Of a DNA stretch of 64,000 nucleotides, positions 1 through 7,836 are shown one piece after another. Source of the stretch: Myxococcota bacterium (GTDB taxonomy: Bacteria; Myxococcota; XYA12-FULL-58-9; JALHOP01); the NCBI GenBank assembly GCA_022842935.1, contig JALHOP010000007.1:141592-205591 (forward strand). The letters are read 5' to 3'. Positions within the stretch are counted from its first letter, which is position 1. The number at the start of each line of letters is the position of its first letter. The notes under the pieces were generated by a model. It was given only the letters and a program-made list of their open reading frames with translations, had not been told where the DNA came from and did not search any database. A program made the translations under genes and the position numbers.

Positions 1-34
1 CTTTGACCGCGCTCCGGCTTTACTTGTGGGGCAG

Positions 35-910
35 ATGCTTTCATCAGCAAAAACATCGCTGGTGTGTTCCGTCGTTCTTGCGGTCGGTTCTGCGTGTGGG
101 CCGGTCGTCGATTTCGGCGCGCGGACGACGAATCTTGCGACTGACCCCGACCCGTCGGGCGACGAGGCCGGAGGTGACGAGGACCCGGCGGACATCGACA
201 GTAGCAATGGTGACGTGACGACCACCGACGAGGTCAGCCAATCGGATAGCGATGGCCAGGGGGACCAGGATGGGGACGCGGGCTCGCCCACCGACACCGA
301 CCCGATCGTCTATTTCGTAAGCGACGTGTTTGACCGTACCATCACCAGCGGACTTGGCACGCCAACCTCGGGTCCCCCGGCCTACACCTGCCTTGCGAGT
401 GGCCCGGCGGACTACCGAGTCGATGGCGGTGTCGCGCGCTTAAGCGTCACCAACCTCAGCGGTGAGCGCGATGTTGCTTGCCAGCTCATCGATGCGACAC
501 CGGCCAATATCGAGGTCGAGGCCATCTTTACGGGGGTCAATGGCGGGGCAACATTGTTCGGCCGCTTGTCAGCCGACTACACGCGTTATCACCTCACGAT
601 CGGCATGGGCGCTGGACCCGACACGGCGACGATCGCACGCAACGTCAACACGACGTACACACCTCTCGACTCTATCGTGTTGCCGCTCGAGGGCGCCGCC
701 TACAACGTGCGCTTGCGCATTGAGGGACCGACCAACAACACCACCCTAAGCGCGACAGTCTGGCCTGTCGGTAGCGCGGAACCTGCGGCACCGACCCTTG
801 TGGTCACCGACACCAGCGCACTCGCCGGCCGCGGGGTCGGCTTTGGCGCTTGGGTGTCGAATGGCACCTTCGATATGACCATCGACAACTTCCGAGCGCG
901 AGAGTGGTGA
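35..910 (+). CDS. Lipoprotein with acidic stalk and LamG/concanavalin-like C-terminal domain
   Basis: About 291 residues from ATG 35; an in-frame GTG at 26 is an alternative. A short hydrophobic signal ends in the lipobox VGSAC, so a lipid-anchored envelope protein is predicted. Roughly 70 residues rich in Asp, Gly, Ser and Thr follow as a flexible stalk. The remaining 190 residues are beta-rich and end in a phrase typical of laminin-G/concanavalin-like domains (FDMTIDNFRAREW), suggesting glycan or protein binding; this assignment is by pattern only. The stop overlaps the GTG start of the downstream kinase in a GTGA, so the two are probably co-translated and may work together as a surface sensor and kinase. 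No enzyme motif is seen. Confidence 0.75.
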   Translation: MLSSAKTSLVCSVVLAVGSACGPVVDFGARTTNLATDPDPSGDEAGGDEDPADIDSSNGDVTTTDEVSQSDSDGQGDQDGDAGSPTDTDPIVYFVSDVFDRTITSGLGTPTSGPPAYTCLASGPADYRVDGGVARLSVTNLSGERDVACQLIDATPANIEVEAIFTGVNGGATLFGRLSADYTRYHLTIGMGAGPDTATIARNVNTTYTPLDSIVLPLEGAAYNVRLRIEGPTNNTTLSATVWPVGSAEPAAPTLVVTDTSALAGRGVGFGAWVSNGTFDMTIDNFRAREW

Positions 911-2448
911 GCGCGGAACGTGCCCCGCGGCGCGCCGGAAAACAGTTTGGGCGCTATCACCTACTCGAGCTCATCGCCTCCGGCGGCATGGGAGAGGTGT
1001 ATCGCGCGCGCCTCGCCGGCGTTGAAGGCTTCAATAAGAACGTGGCGCTCAAGCGCATTTACCCGCACCTGAGCAGCGACGAAAGCTATCGCAAGCTCTT
1101 CATTCAAGAAGCCAAGGTTGTCGCGCAGCTCTCGCACCCCAACATCGTGCAGGTGCTGGAGCTTGGCGCACACGACGACGACCTGTTCATTGCAATGGAG
1201 TTCGTCGACGGCGTCGACGTGGGGAAGCTCATCAACGAGCTCGAACGCCACGATGCTCGGCTGCTATCGGGACTTGCCGCGGTCGTCGCCTTCGATGTGC
1301 TCGAAGCCTTGGACTACGCGCACAACAAGCACGACCGCGATGGCAGACACTTGGGCCTGGTGCATCAAGACGTATCGCCGCAGAATATACTCATCGACCC
1401 TGAGTCTGGACTCGCGAAGCTTTGCGATTTCGGGGTCATGCGTTTGAGCAACGAAACTCAAGTGGCATCGATGCGCGGCAAGCTGGCGTACATGGCGCCG
1501 GAGCAGGCCCGCTGTGAACCGATTGATGGGCGCGCCGACGTTTTCGCCTTGGGCGCCGTCATGTACCGCATGTTCACGGGCCGCTACCTAGTCGAGACGG
1601 AAGACGAGGCGAGCCGCCTCGAGCTCTGTCGCAAAGGCCAATGGGGCGACGTGAGGGATGCGCTCGTTCGGGTCGACCCGACAATCGCAGCAATCGTTGC
1701 TAAAGCGCTCCAAGCGGAGCCCAGCGAACGCTACCAGTCAGCAAACGCCATGCGGACTGACATCGAAGCCTATCTGGTCGACGCAGACCCTCGAACTCTG
1801 CGCTCGCGGTTGAAGGCGCACGCTGCCAGCCTCGCGATGGCGCGCGGGCCTCGCGAGGCAAGCGATGCCGCGATGGACGCGACGGGTCGCGATTCCGAAG
1901 CCACACAGGGATGGGAACGAGTGCTCAGCAAAGCGCGTGCGGCGCGCGACCCTGTGGGCGCTCATTCTCGCAAGCCGAATCGACAACGGGGCGTAGCTCC
2001 GGCGCTGATTTTTGGCCTCGCTGCAGCAATCACTGTGGCGGTCGGAGCCGTGTTGGTCTGGCCATCGCTGAGCCCCTTGCCAGAGCCGCCACCACCTGTG
2101 TCCGCTATGGTGGATACGGCGCCCGAGTCGGTGCCTGCCGTGTCGGTCTCCGAAACGGTTCCCGGAGAGCCGGGGAAGACCGCGCCAGCGCCGGACCACC
2201 CGACGGGTCATCGCAGCGAGGCCAGGCGGGGCGGCGATAGCGGTGTGCTCAACCTCAACGCCATTCCTTGGGCCTACGTCACCATCGACGGCAAGCGGCT
2301 TGCACGCTCGACGCCACTTGTTGACTACAAGCTTGCCGCGGGCGACTACGTCATCGCTCTCGAAGGCCCCCAGCACACCAAGACCATCAAGCTGCGCGTC
2401 CGGCCTGGCACGACAGTCACGCGAGTCGTAGACCTGCGTAGCCCTTAA
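907..2448 (+). CDS. Membrane Ser/Thr protein kinase with C-terminal PEGA domain
   Basis: 513 residues from GTG 907; the open frame extends upstream to 850, but the GTGA overlap with the lipoprotein supports 907. Kinase motifs are in order: a glycine loop (SGGMGEVY), the ATP lysine in VALKRI (K49), the catalytic loop HQDVSPQN (H153, D155), CDFG (D174) and MAPEQ (E199). The residue before the catalytic Asp is Gln rather than Arg, so this is a non-RD kinase, which often means activation does not need loop phosphorylation. One membrane helix lies near residues 366-385. A PEGA domain fills about 446-512, a surface carbohydrate-binding-like module common on myxobacterial kinases. It should phosphorylate cytoplasmic Ser/Thr in response to an envelope signal; the substrate is unknown. 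Confidence 0.93.
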   Translation: MSAERAPRRAGKQFGRYHLLELIASGGMGEVYRARLAGVEGFNKNVALKRIYPHLSSDESYRKLFIQEAKVVAQLSHPNIVQVLELGAHDDDLFIAMEFVDGVDVGKLINELERHDARLLSGLAAVVAFDVLEALDYAHNKHDRDGRHLGLVHQDVSPQNILIDPESGLAKLCDFGVMRLSNETQVASMRGKLAYMAPEQARCEPIDGRADVFALGAVMYRMFTGRYLVETEDEASRLELCRKGQWGDVRDALVRVDPTIAAIVAKALQAEPSERYQSANAMRTDIEAYLVDADPRTLRSRLKAHAASLAMARGPREASDAAMDATGRDSEATQGWERVLSKARAARDPVGAHSRKPNRQRGVAPALIFGLAAAITVAVGAVLVWPSLSPLPEPPPPVSAMVDTAPESVPAVSVSETVPGEPGKTAPAPDHPTGHRSEARRGGDSGVLNLNAIPWAYVTIDGKRLARSTPLVDYKLAAGDYVIALEGPQHTKTIKLRVRPGTTVTRVVDLRSP

Positions 2449-2570
2449 CTGGTCGGCGCGAACAGCACAGATTCGAGCGACCCTCACCTCGAGTCGGGCT
2501 CGCGGCAGTGGCGCGCATTGCGGCGGCCTCTATCTTGGCGCGCTTCGTCCTGAGCGACGGCGCGCAGTGC

Positions 2571-3866
2571 CTATTGGGCGAGGCCCTTGAGGTCGTAAAT
2601 GATCGTGCCCGCGACCATGGTCAGCACGGCCCGCCCCGTCATGGTTTGGCCGATGAAGGCGCTATTTGCGCTCTTCGAGTGGAGGGCGCCGGCGCTCACC
2701 TGCCATTTCTCCTCGAGATCGAGACAGACGACGTCAGCGCTCGCGCCGGGTCGCAGCGAGCCGCCCGGTAGACCAAGAACGCGTGCCGGGCCGGCAGTGA
2801 GTCGTTCAAGAACTTGAACGAGAGGGAAGTCGTCGTTAACCAACGACAGCGCGAGTGGCAGCGCTGTTTCGAGGCCGATCATTCCGAACGCAGCGCAGCT
2901 GAACTCCACGTCCTTCTCGGCCGGGCCGTGCGGAGCATGGTCGGTCGCGATTGCGTCCACCGTGCCGTCCATCAAGCCGGCCCGGAGCGCCGAGACATCG
3001 GCTGCCGTTCGAAGGGGAGGGTACATCTTTGTGGACGTATCGAGGCTGAGACACGCCTCATCGGTCAAGGTCAGATGGTGTGGCGTGACCTCGCAGGTCA
3101 CGTGAAGCCCCTTGGCCTTGGCCGCGCGAATCAAGGCGACGCTGCGGGCCGTCGACGCGTGCGCGAGGTGGTAACGCGCACCGGTGAGCTCCACCAAGAT
3201 CAGGTCGCGCGCGACCATGATGTCCTCCGCCTCCTGGGGCTGACCGTGTAGCCCTGCCTTAACCGAGCTTGCGCCCTCATTCATGGCGCCACCGTCGGAC
3301 AGATTGGTGTCCTCTGCATGTTGAATCAACGTGAGCTCGCAACGCCGCGCTGACTCCAAGGCACGACGCATGAGCAGCGCGTTCATGACCGGTCGCCCAT
3401 CGTCCGACACCGCGACAACCCCGGCGCTCTTCAGGTCGCGAAAGTCCGTTAGCGATACGCCCCGCAGGCCTTGCGAGATCGCACCGATGGGGTAGACGCG
3501 CACGAGGCCTGCCGCCTTCGAGCGGGCCAGAATCAGCTCCGTGACCTCACGTGAGTCGTTTGGCGGCGAGGTATTCGGCATGCAGCAGATGGCTGTAAAA
3601 CCGCCTGCCGCTGCGGCAAGGGCTCCGGACGCGATCGTTTCTTTCCGCTCGTCGCCAGGTTCGCGCACGTGGGCGTGCAGGTCGATGAACCCCGGTGCGA
3701 CGACGAGGCCGCGGCAATCAACGGGCATCCCGCCATCTGGCGTGGCGAGCGAGCGACCTATCGCGCTGACCCTGCCGTCGGAGATGATGAGGTCAAGCTC
3801 CGCGTCGACCCCGGTCGCGGGATCGACCAGACGACCGCCGCGAAGATGAACTGGTCGCGGGCTCAT
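2571..3866 (-). CDS. pyrC: Dihydroorotase (class I)
   Basis: 431 residues, the normal length for class I dihydroorotases. It converts carbamoyl-aspartate to dihydroorotate in de novo pyrimidine synthesis. The zinc motif DLHAHVREPG (H64, H66) and the conserved Asp/His segment ATDHAPH near the C-terminus are intact, so it should be active. The ATG overlaps the stop of a 57-residue ORF (ATGA), and icd lies just upstream on the same strand, so the three may share a transcript. The usual neighbour pyrB is not in the window. The 3' end faces the kinase gene tail-to-tail across about 120 bp with no clear terminator. Confidence 0.96.
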   Translation of the reverse strand: MSPRPVHLRGGRLVDPATGVDAELDLIISDGRVSAIGRSLATPDGGMPVDCRGLVVAPGFIDLHAHVREPGDERKETIASGALAAAAGGFTAICCMPNTSPPNDSREVTELILARSKAAGLVRVYPIGAISQGLRGVSLTDFRDLKSAGVVAVSDDGRPVMNALLMRRALESARRCELTLIQHAEDTNLSDGGAMNEGASSVKAGLHGQPQEAEDIMVARDLILVELTGARYHLAHASTARSVALIRAAKAKGLHVTCEVTPHHLTLTDEACLSLDTSTKMYPPLRTAADVSALRAGLMDGTVDAIATDHAPHGPAEKDVEFSCAAFGMIGLETALPLALSLVNDDFPLVQVLERLTAGPARVLGLPGGSLRPGASADVVCLDLEEKWQVSAGALHSKSANSAFIGQTMTGRAVLTMVAGTIIYDLKGLAQ

Positions 3867-4036
3867 GGCTTGCGTTGGTCGCAGCGCGCGGGGGCCGCAT
3901 TCGCCATCCGCGTCGCATGCGCCAAACGGTGATCGCGCAGGAGCGCGCCGATGTGCTCGTCTTCGCGAAGTTCTCGGCGTTGAGCCACGACGCTGCGACA
4001 GCGGAGGGGTTGCAGCGCATCCTGCGTGCGCGCCAT
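3863..4036 (-). CDS. Small hypothetical ORF between icd and pyrC
   Basis: 57 residues. The ATG lies one base after the icd stop and is preceded by GAGGA about 8 nt upstream; the stop overlaps the pyrC start as ATGA. This tight packing on both sides argues for a real coding unit or for a bridge that couples pyrC translation to icd. The product is basic and Arg/Ala-rich (starts MARTQDALQPL), with no signal, membrane helix or motif I recognise. Its composition is close to that of random high-GC frames, so it could instead be an untranslated spacer. Confidence 0.45.
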   Translation of the reverse strand: MARTQDALQPLRCRSVVAQRRELREDEHIGALLRDHRLAHATRMANAAPARCDQRKP

Positions 4037-4037
4037 G

Positions 4038-5498
4038 TCAGTCCTCGCCTTGAGCGAGGGAGTATGCTGCGACACCGTCGAACTCCTGGAGCTTCTCGAT
4101 GTGCATCCACCTGTGGGCGCTGGCGACACGAGCTAGGTGCGTAGCAAGCGTCTCATCGCGCAGGTCTGCCTCGCCATCGCGCAGCACGAACCGGCAGCGC
4201 CATTGGTCCACGCAGTCGGTCATTGCGCCATTGTCTGCGTAGACCTTCGTGCCGCGGTTAGAGATCATCTTCAGACGAAGCGGGCTCTCCTGGGAGAGCT
4301 TGTCGAGGCTCTTGCCGAGCTCAGTCGCCGATAGGCCAGACTCCAGGAAGATGTCGGCGCCGATGGTGCGGCGCTTGGCCACGTGGACGAAGTCGGGCGC
4401 CGCAGGAAGCTTGGGCATCTTCAGCGGACGATGCTCGCGAACCCGCGCTAGCTCGGAGCGCTTGCCGAGGTTCGCGATGACGCGATCCGCGAACTCGCTC
4501 GTGGAGAGGCTCCCTTCCTGACGCACGTCGCGCGTGTAGAAGCCCTGCTCCAGCGTCAATAGGAGCGCGTGCTCGATGGCTTGGGCCGCCGCGAACTCGT
4601 CCAGGTGACGGAGCATCATGACGCCGGACTGGAGCACCGCCGTCGGGTTGATGACGTTCTTGCCGGCATACTTCGGCGCGCTGCCATGCACCGCCTCGAA
4701 GATACACACCTCATTGCCGAGGTTTGCGCCTGGCGCAAAACCGAGCCCGCCGATGAGGCCGGACGCGAGGTCCGAGATGATGTCGCCGTTCATGTTCGAG
4801 GTCACGATCACGTCGAACTGCTGAGGCGTGCGCACCAGTTGGTGCGCACAGTTGTCGATGATGATGTGGCTCGACTCGAGCTCGGGGTACTCTGGGGCGA
4901 TCTGCTCGAAGGTCTTCTTGAGTAGACCTTCGGTAAACTTCATGATGTTCGCCTTGGTCGCGCAGTGGACTTTCTTGCGCCCCTCCGCTCGCGCCAGCTC
5001 GAAGGCCAGGCGCACGATCTTCTCGCAGCCTTTGCGCGACATGATTTTGAGGCACTGCGCGACGCCCGGGGTCTGCATGTGCTCGATCCCGGCGTAGAGG
5101 TCTTCGACGTTCTCACGGACGATGACGAGGTCGATGCCCGCGCCGGAGTAGCGCGTCTTGACGTTCGGCATTTCGCGGACGGGCCGCACGTTGGCGTAGG
5201 TCTCGAAGAGCTTGCGGAGGGTGACGTTGGCGCTCTTCTCGCCGAAGCCCACCGGGGTCTCGAGCGGGCCCTTGAGCGCGACGCGCGTCCTCTTGATCGA
5301 CTCAATGGTCTCCTGCGGCACGCCGGAGGCTACGCCCTGCCGGAACACGCTCGCGCCCGCGTGTTGCTCCTCCCAGGCGATGGGCGCGCCGCTCGCTTCG
5401 ATGATGCGCTGGGTGGCGCGGACGCACTCGGGTCCAACCCCGTCGCCAGGGATGAGGGTCACGAGCTTCTTGGTGGTTTGAGCTGACGGCTTGGTCAT
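4038..5498 (-). CDS. icd: Isocitrate dehydrogenase, Thermus-type with C-terminal extension
   Basis: 486 residues from the ATG at 5498, chosen because AGGA sits about 8 nt upstream; the open frame runs on to 5633 without sense. It oxidises isocitrate to 2-oxoglutarate in the TCA cycle. The N-terminal LIPGDGVGPE and the cofactor segment HGSAPKYAGKNVINPTA are present. Lys-Tyr after HGSAP is the pattern of NADP-dependent enzymes, whereas NAD enzymes usually have Asp-Ile there. About 130 C-terminal residues match the extra domain known from Thermus isocitrate dehydrogenase rather than the short E. coli type. Small ORF and pyrC follow directly. Confidence 0.95.
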   Translation of the reverse strand: MTKPSAQTTKKLVTLIPGDGVGPECVRATQRIIEASGAPIAWEEQHAGASVFRQGVASGVPQETIESIKRTRVALKGPLETPVGFGEKSANVTLRKLFETYANVRPVREMPNVKTRYSGAGIDLVIVRENVEDLYAGIEHMQTPGVAQCLKIMSRKGCEKIVRLAFELARAEGRKKVHCATKANIMKFTEGLLKKTFEQIAPEYPELESSHIIIDNCAHQLVRTPQQFDVIVTSNMNGDIISDLASGLIGGLGFAPGANLGNEVCIFEAVHGSAPKYAGKNVINPTAVLQSGVMMLRHLDEFAAAQAIEHALLLTLEQGFYTRDVRQEGSLSTSEFADRVIANLGKRSELARVREHRPLKMPKLPAAPDFVHVAKRRTIGADIFLESGLSATELGKSLDKLSQESPLRLKMISNRGTKVYADNGAMTDCVDQWRCRFVLRDGEADLRDETLATHLARVASAHRWMHIEKLQEFDGVAAYSLAQGED

Positions 5499-5822
5499 GG
5501 AGTCTTTCCTTGGGTTGGGTTTTTTTCGGGGGGGCGAGGCGGGTGCGGGGCCGGAACGCGGTGAGGAAGGACCACGCCTCGAGTCTTTCCATCGCCGGCC
5601 ATGTAGCCCTAGGGGTTGGTTCTTGGAAAACACATAATTGTGCTAATGACGTTCTGTTCTATAGATGGACATGAAGACCTCGACGGCGAGGCGAGAAAGC
5701 CACGCGGTCACTCGAAAGCGCGCAATCGCAAGGCGACAGAGCGAGCCCGTGCCGGCTTCCCTAAACTGTGCGTGCGCCCGCGCTCGGGGAGGGGACTGCG
5801 TTTTCTCTGGGCTCTTCCTGGG

Positions 5823-5838
5823 TATAGCCGATGCTATA
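5823..5838. promoter_or_regulatory. Perfect inverted repeat, candidate MntR-type operator of mntH
   Basis: TATAGC-CGAT-GCTATA has 6-bp arms and a 4-nt spacer and lies 16 nt before the mntH ATG. The core ATAGC-N4-GCTAT is the same as in the E. coli MntR box ahead of mntH as I recall it (ACATAGC-N4-GCTATGT). Position and target gene fit manganese-dependent repression. No mntR gene is in the window. Confidence 0.65.
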
Positions 5839-5841
5839 TGT

Positions 5842-5847
5842 TATATT
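5842..5847 (+). promoter_or_regulatory. Candidate -10 box of mntH (leaderless transcript)
   Basis: TATATT ends 7 nt before the mntH ATG, so transcription would start at or next to the start codon. No Shine-Dalgarno sequence is visible, which agrees with a leaderless mRNA. The -35 region is poor, and the candidate operator overlaps the presumed spacer. Confidence 0.4.
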
Positions 5848-5854
5848 CGCGTCA

Positions 5855-7150
5855 ATGAATCGCCGCGGAACCCTGAGCGAACGCACGCACGCCGGCATGG
5901 TCGAAGCGCTCGCCGGCCGCCGCTCGGCTCTGCGATCGTTCCTCTTGTTTGCCGGGCCAGCTGTGATCGCGTCCATCGCCTACATGGATCCCGGAAACTT
6001 CGCGACCAACATCCAGGCGGGGTCGAAGTTCGGCTACCGGCTCCTTTGGGTCGTCGCGCTTGCAAACCTCATCGCCATGTTGTTCCAAGGACTGTCGGCA
6101 AAGCTCGGCATCGTGACTGGCAAGAACCTCGCAGAGATGTGTCGCGAGCGCTTCAAGAAGCCGGTCGTTATCGCCATGTGGGTCGTCAGCGAGATAGCCG
6201 CGATGGCGACCGACCTCGCAGAGTTTTTAGGGGGAGCCATCGGGCTGTCGCTGCTGTTCGGCATGCCGATGCTCGCGGGTATGGCGGTGACCGCGGTCGT
6301 CACCTTCGCCATTCTTGGGCTCGAGCGGCACGGCTTTCGACCCATGGAGCTCGTCATCGGCCTGCTCGTTGGGGTCATCGCGGTCTGCTACGTCGCTGAG
6401 CTCTTCATTGCGCCCATCGACTGGCTCGATGTCGGCAAGAGCTTCGTGACACCCAGCATCCCCAGCGCCGAGGCGCTCGCCATCGCGGTCGGCATCATCG
6501 GGGCCACGGTCATGCCGCACGCCATCTTTCTGCATTCGTCTCTCACTCAGGGGCGCTTCGTCGCTCGCGATGTCGTCGAGAAGCGCGCGCTGGTGCGCAT
6601 CTCGAACCGCGAGGTGGTGATCGCGCTCGCGCTCGCCGGCATCGTCAACGCCGCCATGGTGATGATGGCATCGAGCGCGTTCCACGCCGGCCACAGTGAC
6701 GTTGCCGAAATCGAGACCGCCTACCACACGCTCACTCCGCTGCTTGGTGGCGCCGCCGCCGGCATTTTTCTCGTTTCGCTCATCGCCTCGGGCATCTCGA
6801 GCTCGGTGGTCGGCACCATGGCGGGGCAGGTGATCATGCAAGGCTTCGTCGGCTTTCGCATCCCCGTGTGGGTTCGGCGCGTGGTCACGATGGTGCCCGC
6901 GTTCATCGTGGTCGGCCTGGGGCTCGACGCGACACGTTCGCTAGTCCTCAGTCAGGTGGTCTTGTCGATTGCGCTACCCGTGCCGATGGTCGCGCTCGTC
7001 CTCTTCACCCGCGACCGGCGCATCATGGGCGATCAGGCGAACGGTCGGTTCACCGATGGCGCTGCTTGGCTGGGTGCGGCGCTCGTGTTGACCCTCAACG
7101 TCGTGCTCATTCTTTCGACCTTGGGAGTCGAGATTTCGCTTTTGGGTTAG
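5855..7150 (+). CDS. mntH: Nramp-family Mn2+/divalent metal transporter
   Basis: 431 residues from ATG 5855; an in-frame ATG at 5831 lies inside the palindrome and is rejected. It imports Mn2+ (and possibly Fe2+) with protons across the inner membrane. The two metal-site motifs of Nramp proteins are intact: DPGN in helix 1 (D45-N48) and MPH in helix 6 (M220-H222). About eleven hydrophobic helices can be followed. The candidate MntR box just upstream suggests repression by manganese. The stop overlaps that of the convergent UPF0158 gene by 4 bp, so no terminator fits between the two. Confidence 0.93.
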   Translation: MNRRGTLSERTHAGMVEALAGRRSALRSFLLFAGPAVIASIAYMDPGNFATNIQAGSKFGYRLLWVVALANLIAMLFQGLSAKLGIVTGKNLAEMCRERFKKPVVIAMWVVSEIAAMATDLAEFLGGAIGLSLLFGMPMLAGMAVTAVVTFAILGLERHGFRPMELVIGLLVGVIAVCYVAELFIAPIDWLDVGKSFVTPSIPSAEALAIAVGIIGATVMPHAIFLHSSLTQGRFVARDVVEKRALVRISNREVVIALALAGIVNAAMVMMASSAFHAGHSDVAEIETAYHTLTPLLGGAAAGIFLVSLIASGISSSVVGTMAGQVIMQGFVGFRIPVWVRRVVTMVPAFIVVGLGLDATRSLVLSQVVLSIALPVPMVALVLFTRDRRIMGDQANGRFTDGAAWLGAALVLTLNVVLILSTLGVEISLLG

Positions 7151-7818
7151 CGTTGCCGGACGATGAAGCTCCGAGCGATTGCGTGCGCTAGCTTCTCGAG
7201 TGACAGGGGCGACAGAGCGTCGACGGTCTTGCCTTCGGACCAGGCAATCAAGTAGTCGCGCAACGCCTCGGTGGACTGCTTCTCGTTGGCCTCGAGCGCG
7301 ACCACATCGTTGACCGCCGCAGCGGACTCCCCACCGTCAGGCCCGCCCAGCCACGGTGGGAGGTTCACGGCCCTGACGTCTTGTTCTGTGACCCAGTCGA
7401 CGATGCGCTCGCGCATGCGTGCATCGCGGAATTCGAACCAACGGCGACGTTCGTCGGGGAGCGTCAGCAGGATGTCCTTGAAGCGCCGAAAGGCACCTTT
7501 GCCATTGATGGCCGCTTCCATGCGCCGCTTCACGTCGGGGTCTTGGACCTCGCGAATGAAGTCATCGAGCCACTGGTACTGGATGCGCGAGGGGATCGCT
7601 TCGATGGGCGCGTAGCGACTCGACTGTTCGCGGACCTGAGCAAGGCGCGCGTCGCCCGGCGGTACCTTGAGCACACGGCCATCCTCGAGGGACAGGAAGC
7701 ACCGTACCTCGGGCATATTCATCTGGAAGGCGCTGTGTAGCGCTGACCAATCGACGTTGAGATCACGCACGGTACGTATCCTAGTGGCTTCACGACGATC
7801 CTGGATCGCCCGGACCAT
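7147..7818 (-). CDS. UPF0158 family protein
   Basis: 223 residues. The pattern matches UPF0158: a short beta segment ending in a FLSLEDGRVLKVP-like phrase, a central GKGAFRRFKDIL block, and RRWFEFRDARM followed by a helix. The biochemical role of the family is not known to me; proteins are soluble and small. The C-terminal ~60 residues, with Pro- and Asp-rich stretches, look like a lineage-specific addition. It is the last gene of a minus-strand series that starts at upp, 18 nt after the coiled-coil gene. The start could be internal, since the first ~18 residues are basic and poorly typed. Confidence 0.8.
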   Translation of the reverse strand: MVRAIQDRREATRIRTVRDLNVDWSALHSAFQMNMPEVRCFLSLEDGRVLKVPPGDARLAQVREQSSRYAPIEAIPSRIQYQWLDDFIREVQDPDVKRRMEAAINGKGAFRRFKDILLTLPDERRRWFEFRDARMRERIVDWVTEQDVRAVNLPPWLGGPDGGESAAAVNDVVALEANEKQSTEALRDYLIAWSEGKTVDALSPLSLEKLAHAIARSFIVRQR

Positions 7819-7836
7819 GACCCAGTCGTCGCTAAC

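Larger units (their letters stand above)
5499..5854. other. Divergent intergenic region icd/mntH
   Basis: 356 bp between divergent genes. It holds the icd ribosome binding site at the left, a T7-C-G7 homopolymer stretch near 5520-5534, and the palindrome and TATATT box of mntH at the right. Open frames here lack coding character. No terminator or RNA gene was recognised. Confidence 0.6.

Noticed and set aside
5520-5534. T7-C-G7 stretch as a possible terminator
   Set aside because: No stable hairpin precedes it on either strand, and it lies in the leader of icd rather than after a gene.
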